Below are positions 43,301 through 54,800 of a stretch of 64,000 nt of DNA, one piece after another (position 1 is the first letter of the stretch; each line of letters opens with the position of its first letter). The translations under genes and the position numbers were made by a program. The notes under the pieces were generated by a model. The model worked only from the letters and a program-made list of their open reading frames with translations. It was not told the origin of the DNA and searched no databases. The stretch spans positions 434,001 through 498,000 of the forward strand of contig JAEHOE010000091.1 in NCBI GenBank assembly GCA_016858145.1, written 5' to 3'. This DNA comes from Edaphochlamys debaryana (taxonomy: Eukaryota; Chlorophyta; Chlorophyceae; Chlamydomonadales).

Positions 43301-46300
43301 TAGATCGCAGGCACCGCCCAGGGCAAGCCCTCCGCGAGCCTGGAGCGGGCCCCCACGCTGCCCCGCGGCTGCCAGGGAGTCGGGTGATCCTTAGGCCGCA
43401 GGCACCGCCCAGGGCAAGCCCTCCGCGCGCCTGGAGCGCGCCCCCACGCTGCCCCGCGGCTGCCAGGGAGTCGGGTGGCCCTTAGGCCGCAGGCACCGCC
43501 CAGGGCAAGCCCTCCGCGCGCCTGGAGCGAGCCCCCACGCTGCCCCGCGGCTGCCAGGGAGTCGGGCGGCCCCCAGACCGCAGGCACCGCCCAGGGCAAG
43601 CCCTCCGCGCGCCTGGAGCGAGCCCCCACGCTGCCCCGCGGCTGCCAGGGAGTCGGGTGGCCCTTAGGCCGCAGGCACCGCCCAGGGCAAGCCCTCCGCG
43701 CGCCTGGAGCGAGCCCCCACGCTGCCCCGCGGCTGCCAGGGAGTCGGGTGGCCCTTAGGCCGCAGGCACCGCCCAGGGCAAGCCCTCCGCGCGCCTGGAG
43801 CGGGCCCCCACGCTGCCCCGCGGCTGCCAAGGCGTGAGGCGGCCCTTAGGCCGCAGGCACCACCCAGGGCAAGCCCTCCGCGCGCCTGGAGCGAGCCCCC
43901 ACGCTGCCCCGCGGCTGCCAGGGAGTCGGGCGGCGCCCAGACCGCAGGCACCGCCCAGGGCAAGCCCTCCGCGCGCCTGGAGCGAGCCCCCACGCTGCCC
44001 CGCGGCTGCCAGGGAGTCGGGTGGCCCTTAGGCCGCAGGCACCGCCCAGGGCAAGCCCTCCGCGCGCCTGGAGCGAGCCCCCACGCTGCCCCGCGGCTGC
44101 CAGGGAGTCGGGTGATCCTTAGGCCGCAGGCACCGCCCAGGGCAAGCCCTCCGCGCGCCTGGAGCGAGCCCCCACGCTGCCCCGCGGCTGCCAAGGCGTG
44201 AGGCGGCCCTGGGGCCGCAAACACCGCCCAGGGCAAGCCCTCCGCGCGCCTGGAGCGAGCCCCCACGCTGCCCCGCGGCTGCCAGGGAGTCGGGCGGCCC
44301 CTAGATCGCAGGCACCGCCCAGGGCAAGCCCTCCGCGCGCCTGGAGCGGGCCCCCACGCTGCCCCGCGGCTGCCAAGGCGTGAGGCGGCCCTGGGGCCGC
44401 AGGCACCGCCCAGGGCAAGCCCTCCGCGCGCCTGGAGCGGGCCCCCACGCTGCCCCGCGGCTGCCAAGGCGTGAGGCGGCCCTGGGGCCGCAGGCACCGC
44501 CCAGGGCAAGCCCTCCGCGCGCCTGGAAGCGAGCCCCCACGCTGCCCCGCGGCTGCCAGGGAGTCGGGTGGCCCTTAGGCCGCAGGCACCGCCCAGGGCA
44601 AGCCCTCCGCGCGCCTGGAGCGGGCCCCCACGCTGCCCCGCGGCTGCCAGGGAGTCGGGCGGCCCCCAGACCGCAGGCACCGCCCAGGGCAAGCCCTCCG
44701 CGCGCCTGGAGCGGGCCCCCACGCTGCCCCGCGGCTGCCAAGGCGTGAGGCGGCCCTGGGGCCGCAGGCACCGCCCAGGGCAAGCCCTCCGCGCGCCTGG
44801 AGCGAGCCCCCACGCTGCCCCGCGGCTGCCAGGGCGTCGGGTGGCCCTTAGGCCGCAGGCACCGCCCAGGGCAAGCCCTCCGCGCGCCTGGAGCGAGCCC
44901 CCACGCTGCCCCCGCGGCTGCCAGGGAGTCGGGCGGCCCCCAGACCGCAGGCACCGCCCAGGGCAAGCCCTCCGCGCGCCTGGAGCGAGCCCCCACGCTG
45001 CCCCGCGGCTGCCAAGGCGTGAGGCGGCCCTGGGGCCGCAGGCACCGCCCAGGGCAAGCCCTCCGCGCGCCTGGAGCGAGCCCCCACGCTGCCCCGCGGC
45101 TGCCAGGGAGTCGGGCGGCCCCTAGATCGCAGGCACCGCCCAGGGCAAGCCCTCCGCGAGCCTGGAGCGGGCCCCCACGCTGCCCCGCGGCTGCCAAGGC
45201 GTGAGGCGGCCCTGGGGCCGCAGGCACCGCCCAGGGCAAGCCCTCCGCGCGCCTGGAGCGGGCCCCCACGCTGCCCCGCGGCTGCCAAGGCGTGAGGCGG
45301 CCCTGGGGCCGCAGGCACCGCCCAGGGCAAGCCCTCCGCGCGCCTGGAGCGCGCCCCCACGCTGCCCCGCGGCTGCCAGGGAGTCGGGTGGCCCTTAGGC
45401 CGCAGGCACCGCCCAGGGCAAGCCCTCCGCGCGCCTGGAGCGGGCCCCCACGCTGCCCCGCGGCTGCCAAGGCGTCGGGTGATCCTTAGGCCGCAGGCAC
45501 CGCCCAGGGCAAGCCCTCCGCGCGCCTGGAGCGAGCCCCCACGCTGCCCCGCGGCTGCCAGGGAGTCGGGCGGCCCCTAGATCGCAGGCACCGCCCAGGG
45601 CAAGCCCTCCGCGAGCCTGGAGCGGGCCCCCACGCTGCCCCGCGGCTGCCAAGTCGTGAGGCGGCCCTGGGGCCGCAGGCACCGCCCAGGGCAAGCCCTC
45701 CGTGCGCCTGGAGCGCGCCCCCACGCTGCCCCGCGGCTGCCAAGGCGTGAGGCGGCCCTCGGGCCGCAGGCACCGCCCAGGGCAAGCCCTCCGCGCGCCT
45801 GGAGCGAGCCCCCACGCTGCCCCGCGGCTGCCAGGGAGTCGGGTGGCCCTTAGGCCGCAGGCACCGCCCAGGGCAAGCCCTCCGCGCGCCTGGAGCGGGC
45901 CCCCACGCTGCCCCGCGGCTGCCAAGGCGTGAGGCGGCCCTGGGGCCGCAGGCACCGCCCAGGGCAAGCCCTCCGCGCGCCTGGAGCGAGCCCCCACGCT
46001 GCCCCGCGGCTGCCAGGGAGTCGGGTGGCCCTTAGGCCGCAGGCACCGCCCAGGGCAAGCCCTCCGCGCGCCTGGAGCGCGCCCCCACGCTGCCCCGCGG
46101 CTGCCAGGGAGTCGGGTGGCCCTTAGGCCGCAGGCACCGCCCAGGGCAAGCCCTCCGCGCGCCTGGAGCGCGCCCCCACGCTGCCCCGCGGCTGCCAGGG
46201 AGTCGGGTGGCCCTTAGGCCGCAGGCACCGCCCAGGGCAAGCCCTCCGCGCGCCTGGAGCGAGCCCCCACGCTGCCCCGCGGCTGCCAAGGCGTGAGGCG

Positions 46301-49170
46301 GCCCTGGGGCCGCAGGCACCGCCCAGGGCAAGCCCTCCGCGCGCCTGGAGCGAGCCCCCACGCTGCCCCGCGGCTGCCAGGGAGTCGGGCGGCCCCTAGA
46401 TCGCAGGCACCGCCCAGGGCAAGCCCTCCGCGAGCCTGGAGCGGGCCCCCACGCTGCCCCGCGGCTGCCAAGTCGTGAGGCGGCCCTGGGGCCGCAGGCA
46501 CCGCCCAGGGCAAGCCCTCCGCGCGCCTGGAGCGCGCCCCCACGCTGCCCCGCGGCTGCCAAGGCGTGAGGCGGCCCTGGGGCCGCAGGCACCGCCCAGG
46601 GCAAGCCCTCCGCGCGCCTGGAGCGCGCCCCCACGCTGCCCCGCGGCTGCCAAGTCGTGAGGCGGCCCTGGGGCCGCAGGCACCGCCCAGGGCAAGCCCT
46701 CCGCGCGCCTGGAGCGAGCCCCCACGCTGCCCCGCGGCTGCCAGGGAGTCGGGCGGCCCCTAGATCGCAGGCACCGCCCAGGGCAAGCCCTCCGCGAGCC
46801 TGGAGCGGGCCCCCACGCTGCCCCGCGGCTGCCAGGGAGTCGGGTGATCCTTAGGCCGCAGGCACCGCCCAGGGCAAGCCCTCCGCGCGCCTGGAGCGCG
46901 CCCCCACGCTGCCCCGCGGCTGCCAGGGAGTCGGGTGGCCCTTAGGCCGCAGGCACCGCCCAGGGCAAGCCCTCCGCGCGCCTGGAGCGAGCCCCCACGC
47001 TGCCCCGCGGCTGCCAGGGAGTCGGGCGGCCCCCAGACCGCAGGCACCGCCCAGGGCAAGCCCTCCGCGCGCCTGGAGCGAGCCCCCACGCTGCCCCGCG
47101 GCTGCCAGGGAGTCGGGTGGCCCTTAGGCCGCAGGCACCGCCCAGGGCAAGCCCTCCGCGCGCCTGGAGCGAGCCCCCACGCTGCCCCGCGGCTGCCAGG
47201 GAGTCGGGTGGCCCTTAGGCCGCAGGCACCGCCCAGGGCAAGCCCTCCGCGCGCCTGGAGCGAGCCCCCACGCTGCCCCGCGGCTGCCAAGGCGTGAGGC
47301 GGCCCTTAGGCCGCAGGCACCACCCAGGGCAAGCCCTCCGCGCGCCTGGAGCGAGCCCCCACGCTGCCCCGCGGCTGCCAGGGAGTCGGGCGGCGCCCAG
47401 ACCGCAGGCACCGCCCAGGGCAAGCCCTCCGCGCGCCTGGAGCGAGCCCCCACGCTGCCCCGCGGCTGCCAGGGAGTCGGGTGGCCCTTAGGCCGCAGGC
47501 ACCGCCCAGGGCAAGCCCTCCGCGCGCCTGGAGCGAGCCCCCACGCTGCCCCGCGGCTGCCAGGGAGTCGGGTGGCCCTTAGGCCGCAGGCACCGCCCAG
47601 GGCAAGCCCTCCGCGCGCCTGGAGCGAGCCCCCACGCTGCCCCGCGGCTGCCAAGGCGTGAGGCGGCCCTGGGGCCGCAAACACCGCCCAGGGCAAGCCC
47701 TCCGCGCGCCTGGAGCGAGCCCCCACGCTGCCCCGCGGCTGCCAGGGAGTCGGGCGGCCCCTAGATCGCAGGCACCGCCCAGGGCAAGCCCTCCGCGCGC
47801 CTGGAGCGGGCCCCCACGCTGCCCCGCGGCTGCCAAGGCGTGAGGCGGCCCTGGGGCCGCAGGCACCGCCCAGGGCAAGCCCTCCGCGCGCCTGGAGCGG
47901 GCCCCCACGCTGCCCCGCGGCTGCCAAGGCGTGAGGCGGCCCTGGGGCCGCAGGCACCGCCCAGGGCAAGCCCTCCGCGCGCCTGGAGCGAGCCCCCACG
48001 CTGCCCCGCGGCTGCCAGGGAGTCGGGTGGCCCTTAGGCCGCAGGCACCGCCCAGGGCAAGCCCTCCGCGCGCCTGGAGCGGGCCCCCACGCTGCCCCGC
48101 GGCTGCCAGGGAGTCGGGCGGCCCCCAGACCGCAGGCACCGCCCAGGGCAAGCCCTCCGCGCGCCTGGAGCGGGCCCCCACGCTGCCCCGCGGCTGCCAA
48201 GGCGTGAGGCGGCCCTGGGGCCGCAGGCACCGCCCAGGGCAAGCCCTCCGCGCGCCTGGAGCGCGCCCCCACGCTGCCCCGCGGCTGCCAGGGCGTCGGG
48301 TGGCCCTTAGGCCGCAGGCACCGCCCAGGGCAAGCCCTCCGCGCGCCTGGAGCGAGCCCCCACGCTGCCCCGCGGCTGCCAGGGAGTCGGGCGGCCCCCA
48401 GACCGCAGGCACCGCCCAGGGCAAGCCCTCCGCGCGCCTGGAGCGAGCCCCCACGCTGCCCCGCGGCTGCCAAGGCGTGAGGCGGCCCTGGGGCCGCAGG
48501 CACCGCCCAGGGCAAGCCCTCCGCGCGCCTGGAGCGAGCCCCCACGCTGCCCCGCGGCTGCCAGGGAGTCGGGCGGCCCCTAGATCGCAGGCACCGCCCA
48601 GGGCAAGCCCTCCGCGAGCCTGGAGCGGGCCCCCACGCTGCCCCGCGGCTGCCAAGGCGTGAGGCGGCCCTGGGGCCGCAGGCACCGCCCAGGGCAAGCC
48701 CTCCGCGCGCCTGGAGCGGGCCCCCACGCTGCCACGCGGCTGCCAAGGCGTGAGGCGGCTCTGGGGCCGCAGGCACCGCCCAGGGCAAGCCCTCCGCGCG
48801 CCTGGAGCGCGCCCCCACGCTGCCCCGCGGCTGCCAGGGAGTCGGGTGGCCCTTAGGCCGCAGGCACCGCCCAGGGCAAGCCCTCCGCGCGCCTGGAGCG
48901 AGCCCCCACGCTGCCCCGCGGCTGCCAGGGAGTCGGGCGGCCCCCAGACCGCAGGCACCGCCCAGGGCAAGCCCTCCGCGCGCCTGGAGCGAGCCCCCAC
49001 GCTGCCCCGCGGCTGCCAAGGCGTCGGATGATCCTTAGGCCGCAGGCACCGCCCAGCAGGGCACGCCCTCCGCGCTATCCGCACGCCTGGAGTGAGCCCG
49101 CCCCCAGGCTGCCCCGCGGCTGCCAAGGCGTGGGGCGGCCCTTAGGCCGCAGGCACCGCCCAGGGCAAGT
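40331..49170. repeat. Satellite C array 1 (91-bp unit, about 97 copies)
   Basis: Each 91-bp unit includes GGCCGCAGGCACCGCCCAGG, GCAAGCCCTCCGCGCGCCTG and CCCACGCTGCCCCGCGGCTG. Variants alternate between CAAGGCGTG(A/G)GGCGGCC and CAGGGAGTCGGG ends. At 40557-41285 they form a regular 182-bp dimer, and a larger repeat of about 3,460 bp is visible (43300-44500 resembles 46760-47960). Since 91 is not a multiple of three, the frames rotate and the many ORFs are artefacts. Confidence 0.96.
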
Positions 49171-49762
49171 CCCCCGGCTGCATTGCGCCAAGCCATTCCG
49201 CCTTCAACGGATCTTCGTGCTGACATCTAACCCTTCGTAGTCCATCTGCTGGCGACTAGTGTTGGATGTATTGTGAAATGCCCGAGGAAATTGGCCTCGC
49301 TTGGCGTCCGGACAGAGTCAAGACATAGACTGGAGGGTTTGCATATAGCTACAGTGCTGGGCGCCAGCACCCAAGCACAGTACATGAGCTGAAGGACATG
49401 TGCCAGTCAGCAGGTCCTCGCCAAGCTGTGTCTCGCAGGTCAGCCAGCATCGTCACTAAAGTGAATACACTAATGTATTGCGCATTATTAGCGGCTGGGC
49501 GCACGGGCGCGGACAACCCGTCTGGAAAGCGGATGGTTTCCGGTTGAAAGTCCAGTTGAAACTCCGGCTGGCACGCGGTGGCCCGGACACGGTGAAACTC
49601 ATCGGGACACCTCCAACTGATGTATATGTTGCATAAGCTTGCTAAACCGACGCTCCGTGCTGTCTTATGGCCAATTTTAGCTGGGAGCCCGTGAGTTGAA
49701 TCTCAGTTTCAAGAGAAACTCAAGCGGCCAGACCAAAACTCAACCGGGGCTTTCTCCGAGTG
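49171..49762. other. Spacer between satellites C and A, first copy
   Basis: About 590 bp of lower-GC unique sequence, repeated at 61214-61805 exactly 12,043 bp away with no difference noticed. It ends in GGCTTTCTCCGAGTG next to satellite A. No gene is recognised. Confidence 0.85.
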
Positions 49763-51800
49763 CGCCCCTTCGCAAGCTGTCGCCCGCCCGCCCCCCAGTG
49801 CACCGCCTTCCCCTTGCTCTTGAGAGCATGTCTGCCCTCAGCGTGTGATGAACAGAGGCCAGCTCCCCGACCCTTCCCCCGCTTGATGCCCGCCCCTTCG
49901 CAAGCTGTCGCCCGCCCGCCCCCCAGTGCACCGCCTTGCCCTTGCTCGTGAGAGCATGCCCGCCCTTGGCGTGTGTGGAACAGAGGCCAGCTCTCCGACC
50001 CTTCCCCCGCTTGATGCCCGCCCCTTCGCAAGCTGTCGCCCGCCCGCCCCCCAGTGCACCGCCTTGCCCTTGCTCTTGAGAGCATGTCTGCCCTTGGCGT
50101 GTGATGAACAGAGGCCAGCTCCCCGACCCTTCCCCCGCTTGATGCCCGCCCCTTCGCAAGCTGTCGCCCGCCCGCCCCCCAGTGCACCGCCTTGCCCTTG
50201 CTCTTGAGAGCATGCCCGCCCTTGGCGTGTGATGAACAGAGGCCAGCTCTCCGACCCTTCCCCCGCTTGATGCCCGCCCCTTCGCAAGCTGTCGCCCGCC
50301 CGCCCCCCGATGCACCGCCTTGCCCTTGCTCTTGAGAGCATGTCTGCCCTCAGCGTGTGATGAACAGAGGCCAGCTCCCCAACCCTTCCCCCGCTTGATA
50401 CCCGCCCCTTCGCAAGCTGTCGCCCGCCCGCCCCCCAGTGCACCGCCTTGCCCTTGCTCTTGAGAGCATGTCTGCCCTCGGCGTGTGAATGAACAGAGGC
50501 CAGCTCCCCAACCCTTCCCCCGCTTGATACCCGCCCCTTCGCAAGCTGTCGCCCGCCCGCCCCCCAGTGCACCGCCTTGCCCTTGCTCGTGAGAGCATGC
50601 CCGCCCTTGGCGTGTGTGGAACAGAGGCCAGCTCTCCGACCCTTCCCCCGCTTGATGCCCGCCCCTTCGCAAGCTGTCGCCCGCCCGCCCCCCAGTGCAC
50701 CGCCTTGCCCTTGCTCTTGAGTGCATGTCTGCCCTTGGCGTGTGATGAACAGAGGCCAGCTCCCCGACCCTTCCCCCGCTTGATACCCGCCCCTTCGCAA
50801 GCTGTCGCCCGCCCGCCCCCCAGTGCACCGCCTTGCCCTTGCTCGTGAGAGCATGCCCGCCCTTGGCGTGTGATGAACAGAGGCCAGCTCCCCGACCCTT
50901 CCCCCGCTTGATACCCGCCCCTTCGCAAGCTGTCGCCCGCCCGCCCCCCAGTGCACCGCCTTACCCTTGCTCTTGAGAGCATGTCTGCCCTTGGCGTGTG
51001 ATGAACAGAGGCCAGCTCCCCGACCCTTCCCCCGCTTGATGCCCGCCCCTTCGCAAGCTGTCGCCCGCCCGCCCCCCAGTGCACCGCCTTGCCCTTGCTC
51101 TTGAGAGCATGTCTGCCCTTGGCGTGTGATGAACAGAGGCCAGCTCCCCGACCCTTCCCCCGCTTGATGCCCGCCCCTTCGCAAGCTGTCGCCCGCCCGC
51201 CCCCCAGTGCACCGCCTTGCCCTTGCTCTTGAGAGCATGCCCGCCCTTGGCGTGTGATGAACAGAGGCCAGCTCCCCGACCCTTCCCCCGCTTGATGCCC
51301 GCCACTTCGCAAGCTGTCGCCCGCCCGCCCCCCAGTGCACCGCCTTGCCCTTGCTCTTGAGAGCATGCCCGCCCTTGGCGTGTGAATGAACAGAGGCCAG
51401 CTCCCCGACCCTTCCCCCGCTTGATGCCCGCCCATTCGCAAGCTGTCGCCCGCCCGCCCCCCAGTGCACCGCCTTGCCCTTGCTCTTGAGAGCATGCCCG
51501 CCCTTGGCGTGTGAATGAACAGAGGCCAGCTCCCCGACCCTTCCCCCGCTTGATGCCCGCCCCTTCGCAAGCTGTCGCCCCGCCCGCCCCCCAGTGCACC
51601 GCCTTGCCCTTGCTCTTGAGAGCATGTCTGCCCTCAGCGTGTGAATGAACAGAGGCCAGCTCTCCGACCCTTCCCCCGCTTGATGCCCGCCCCTTCGCAA
51701 GCTGTCGCCCGCCCGCCCCCCGATGCACCGCCTTGCCCTTGCTCTTGAGAACATGCCCGCGCGCCCTTGGCGTGTGATGAACAGAGGCCAGCTCCCCGAC
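49763..51800. repeat. Satellite A array 2 (128-bp unit)
   Basis: About 16 units of the 128-bp family, more homogeneous than array 1. It stops abruptly at 51800, where CTCCCCGACCC of satellite A continues as CGCAGGCACCGCC of satellite C. Confidence 0.95.
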
Positions 51801-54800
51801 CCGCAGGCACCGCCCAGGGCAAGCTCTCCGCGCGCCTGGAGCGAGCCCCCACGCTGCCCCGCGGCTGCCAGGGAGTCGGGTGATCCTTAGGCCGCAGGCA
51901 CCGCCCAGGGCAAGCCCTCCGCGCGCCTGGAGCGAGCCCCCACGCTGCCACGCGGCTGCCAAGGCGTGGGGCGGCCCTGGGGCCGCAGGCACCGCCCAGG
52001 GCAAGCCCTCCGCGCGCCTGGAGCGAGCCCCCACGCTGCCCCGCGGCTGCCAGGGAGTCGGGCGGCCCCTAGACCGCAGGCACCGCCCAGGGCAAGCCCT
52101 CCGCGAGCCTGGAGCGGGCCCCCACGCTGCCCCGCGGCTGCCAAGGCGTGAGGCGGCCGTGGGGCCGCAGGCACCGCCCAGGGCAAGCCCTCCGCGCGCC
52201 TGGAGCGAGCCCCCACGCCGCCCCGCGGCAATCAAGGCGTGGGGCGGCCCTGGGGCCGCAGGCACCGCCCAGGGCAAGCCCTCCGCGCGCCTGGAGCGCG
52301 CCCCCACGCTGCCCCGCGGCTGCCAAGGCGTGAGGCGGCCCTGGGGCCGCAGGCACCGCCCAGGGCAAGCCCTCCGCGCGCCTGGAGCGAGCCCCCACGC
52401 CGCCCCGCGGCCATCAAGGCGTGGGGCGGCCCTGGGGCCGCAGGCACCGCCCAGGGCAAGCCCTCCGCGCGCCTGGAGCGAGCCCCCACGCTGCCCCGCG
52501 GCTGCCAGGGAGTCGGGTGGCCCTTAGGCCGCAGGCACCGCACAGGGCAAGCCCTCCGCGCGCCTGGAGCGAGCCCCCACGCTGCCCCGCGGCTGCCAGG
52601 GAGTCGGGCGCCCCCCAGACCGCAGGCACCGCCCAGGGCAAGCCCTCCGCGCGCCTGGAGCGGGCCCCCACGCTGCCCCGCGGCTGACGAGGCGTGGGGC
52701 GGCCCTGGGGCCGCAGGCACCGCTCAGGGCAAGCCCTCCGCGCGCCTGGAGCGAGCCCCCACGCCGCCCCGCGGCCATCAAGGCGTGGGGCGGCCCTGGG
52801 GCCGCAGGCACCGCCCAGGGCAAGCCCTCCGCGCGCCTGGAGCGAGCCCCCACGCTGCCCCGCGGCTGCCAGGGAGTCGGGCGGCCCCTAGACCGCAGGC
52901 ACCGCCCAGGGCAAGCCCTCCGCGAGCCTGGAGCGGGCCCCCACGCTGCCCCGCGGCTGTCAAGGCGTGAGGCGGCCCTGGGGCCGCAGGCACCGCCCAG
53001 GGCAAGCCCTCCGCGCGCCTGGAGCGAGCCCCCACGCTGCCCCGCGGCTGCCAGGGAGTCGGGCGGCCCCCAGACCGCAGGCACCGCCCAGGGCAAGCCC
53101 TCCGCGCGCCTGGAGCGAGCCCCCACGCTGCCCCGCGGCTGCCAGGGAGTCGGGTGATCCTTAGGCCGCAGGCACCGCCCAGGGCAAGCCCTCCGCGCGC
53201 CTGGAGCGAGCCCCCACGCTGCCACGCGGCTGCCAAGTCGTGGGGCGGCCCTGGGGCCGCAGGCACCGCCCAGGGCAAGCCCTCCGCGCGCCTGGAGCGA
53301 GCCCCCACGCTGCCCCGCGGCTGCCAGGGAGTCGGGCGGCCCCTAGACCGCAGGCACCGCCCAGGGCAAGCCCTCCGCGAGCCTGGAGCGGGCCCCCACG
53401 CTGCCCCGCGGCTGCCAAGGCGTGAGGCGGCCGTGGGGCCGCAGGCACCGCCCAGGGCAAGCCCTCCGCGCGCCTGGAGCGAGCCCCCACGCTGCCCCGC
53501 GGCAATCAAGGCGTGGGGCGGCCCTTAGGCCGCAGGCACCGCCCAGGGCAAGCCCTCCGCGCGCCTGGAGCGCGCCCCCACGCTGCCCCGCGGCTGCCAA
53601 GGCGTGAGGCGGCCCTGGGGCCGCAGGCACCGCCCAGGGCAAGCCCTCCGCGCGCCTGGAGCGAGCCCCCACGCCGCCCCGCGGCCATCAAGGCGTGGGG
53701 CGGCCCTGGGGCCGCAGGCACCGCCCAGGGCAAGCCCTCCGCGCGCCTGGAGCGAGCCCCCACGCTGCCCCGCGGCTGCCAGGGAGTCGGGTGGCCCTTA
53801 GGCCGCAGGCACCGCACAGGGCAAGCCCTCCGCGCGCCTGGAGCGAGCCCCCACGCTGCCCCGCGGCTGCCAGGGAGTCGGGCGGCCCCCAGACCGCAGG
53901 CACCGCCCAGGGCAAGCCCTCCGCGCGCCTGGAGCGGGCCCCCACGCTGCCCCGCGGCTGACGAGGCGTGGGGCGGCCCTGGGGCCGCAGGCACCGCTCA
54001 GGGCAAGCCCTCCGCGCGCCTGGAGCGAGCCCCCACGCCGCCCCGCGGCCATCAAGGCGTGGGGCGGCCCTGGGGCCGCAGGCAACGCCCAGGGCAAGCC
54101 CTCCGCGCGCCTGGAGCGAGCCCCCACGCTGCCCCGCGGCTGCCAGGGAGTCGGGCGGCCCCTAGACCGCAGGCACCGCCCAGGGCAAGCCCTCCGCGAG
54201 CCTGGAGCGGGCCCCCACGCTGCCCCGCGGCTGTCAAGGCGTGAGGCGGCCCTGGGGCCGCAGGCACCGCCCAGGGCAAGCCCTCCGCGCGCCTGGAGCG
54301 AGCCCCCACGCTGCCCCGCGGCTGCCAGGGAGTCGGGTGATCCTTAGGCCGCAGGCACCGCCCAGGGCAAGCCCTCCGCGCACCTGGAGCGAGCCCCCAC
54401 GCTGCCACGCGGCTGCCAGGGAGTCGGGTGATCCTTAGGCCACAGGCACCGCCCAGGGCAAGCCCTCCGCGCGCCTGGAGCGAGCCCCCACGCTGCCCCG
54501 CGGCTGCCAGGGAGTCGGGTGGCCCTTAGGCCGCAGGCACCGCACAGGGCAAGCCCTCCGCGCGCCTGGAGCGAGCCCCCAAGCTGCCCCGCGGCTGCCA
54601 GGGAGTCGGGCGGCCCCCAGACCGCAGGCACCGCCCAGGGCAAGCCCTCCGCGCGCCTGGAGCGGGCCCCCACGCTGCCCCGCGGCTGACAAGGCGTGGG
54701 GCGGCCCTGGGGCCGCAGGCACCGCCCAGGGCAAGCCCTCCGCGCGCCTGGAGCGAGCCCCCACGCCGCCCCGCGGCCATCAAGGCGTGGGGCGGCCCTG

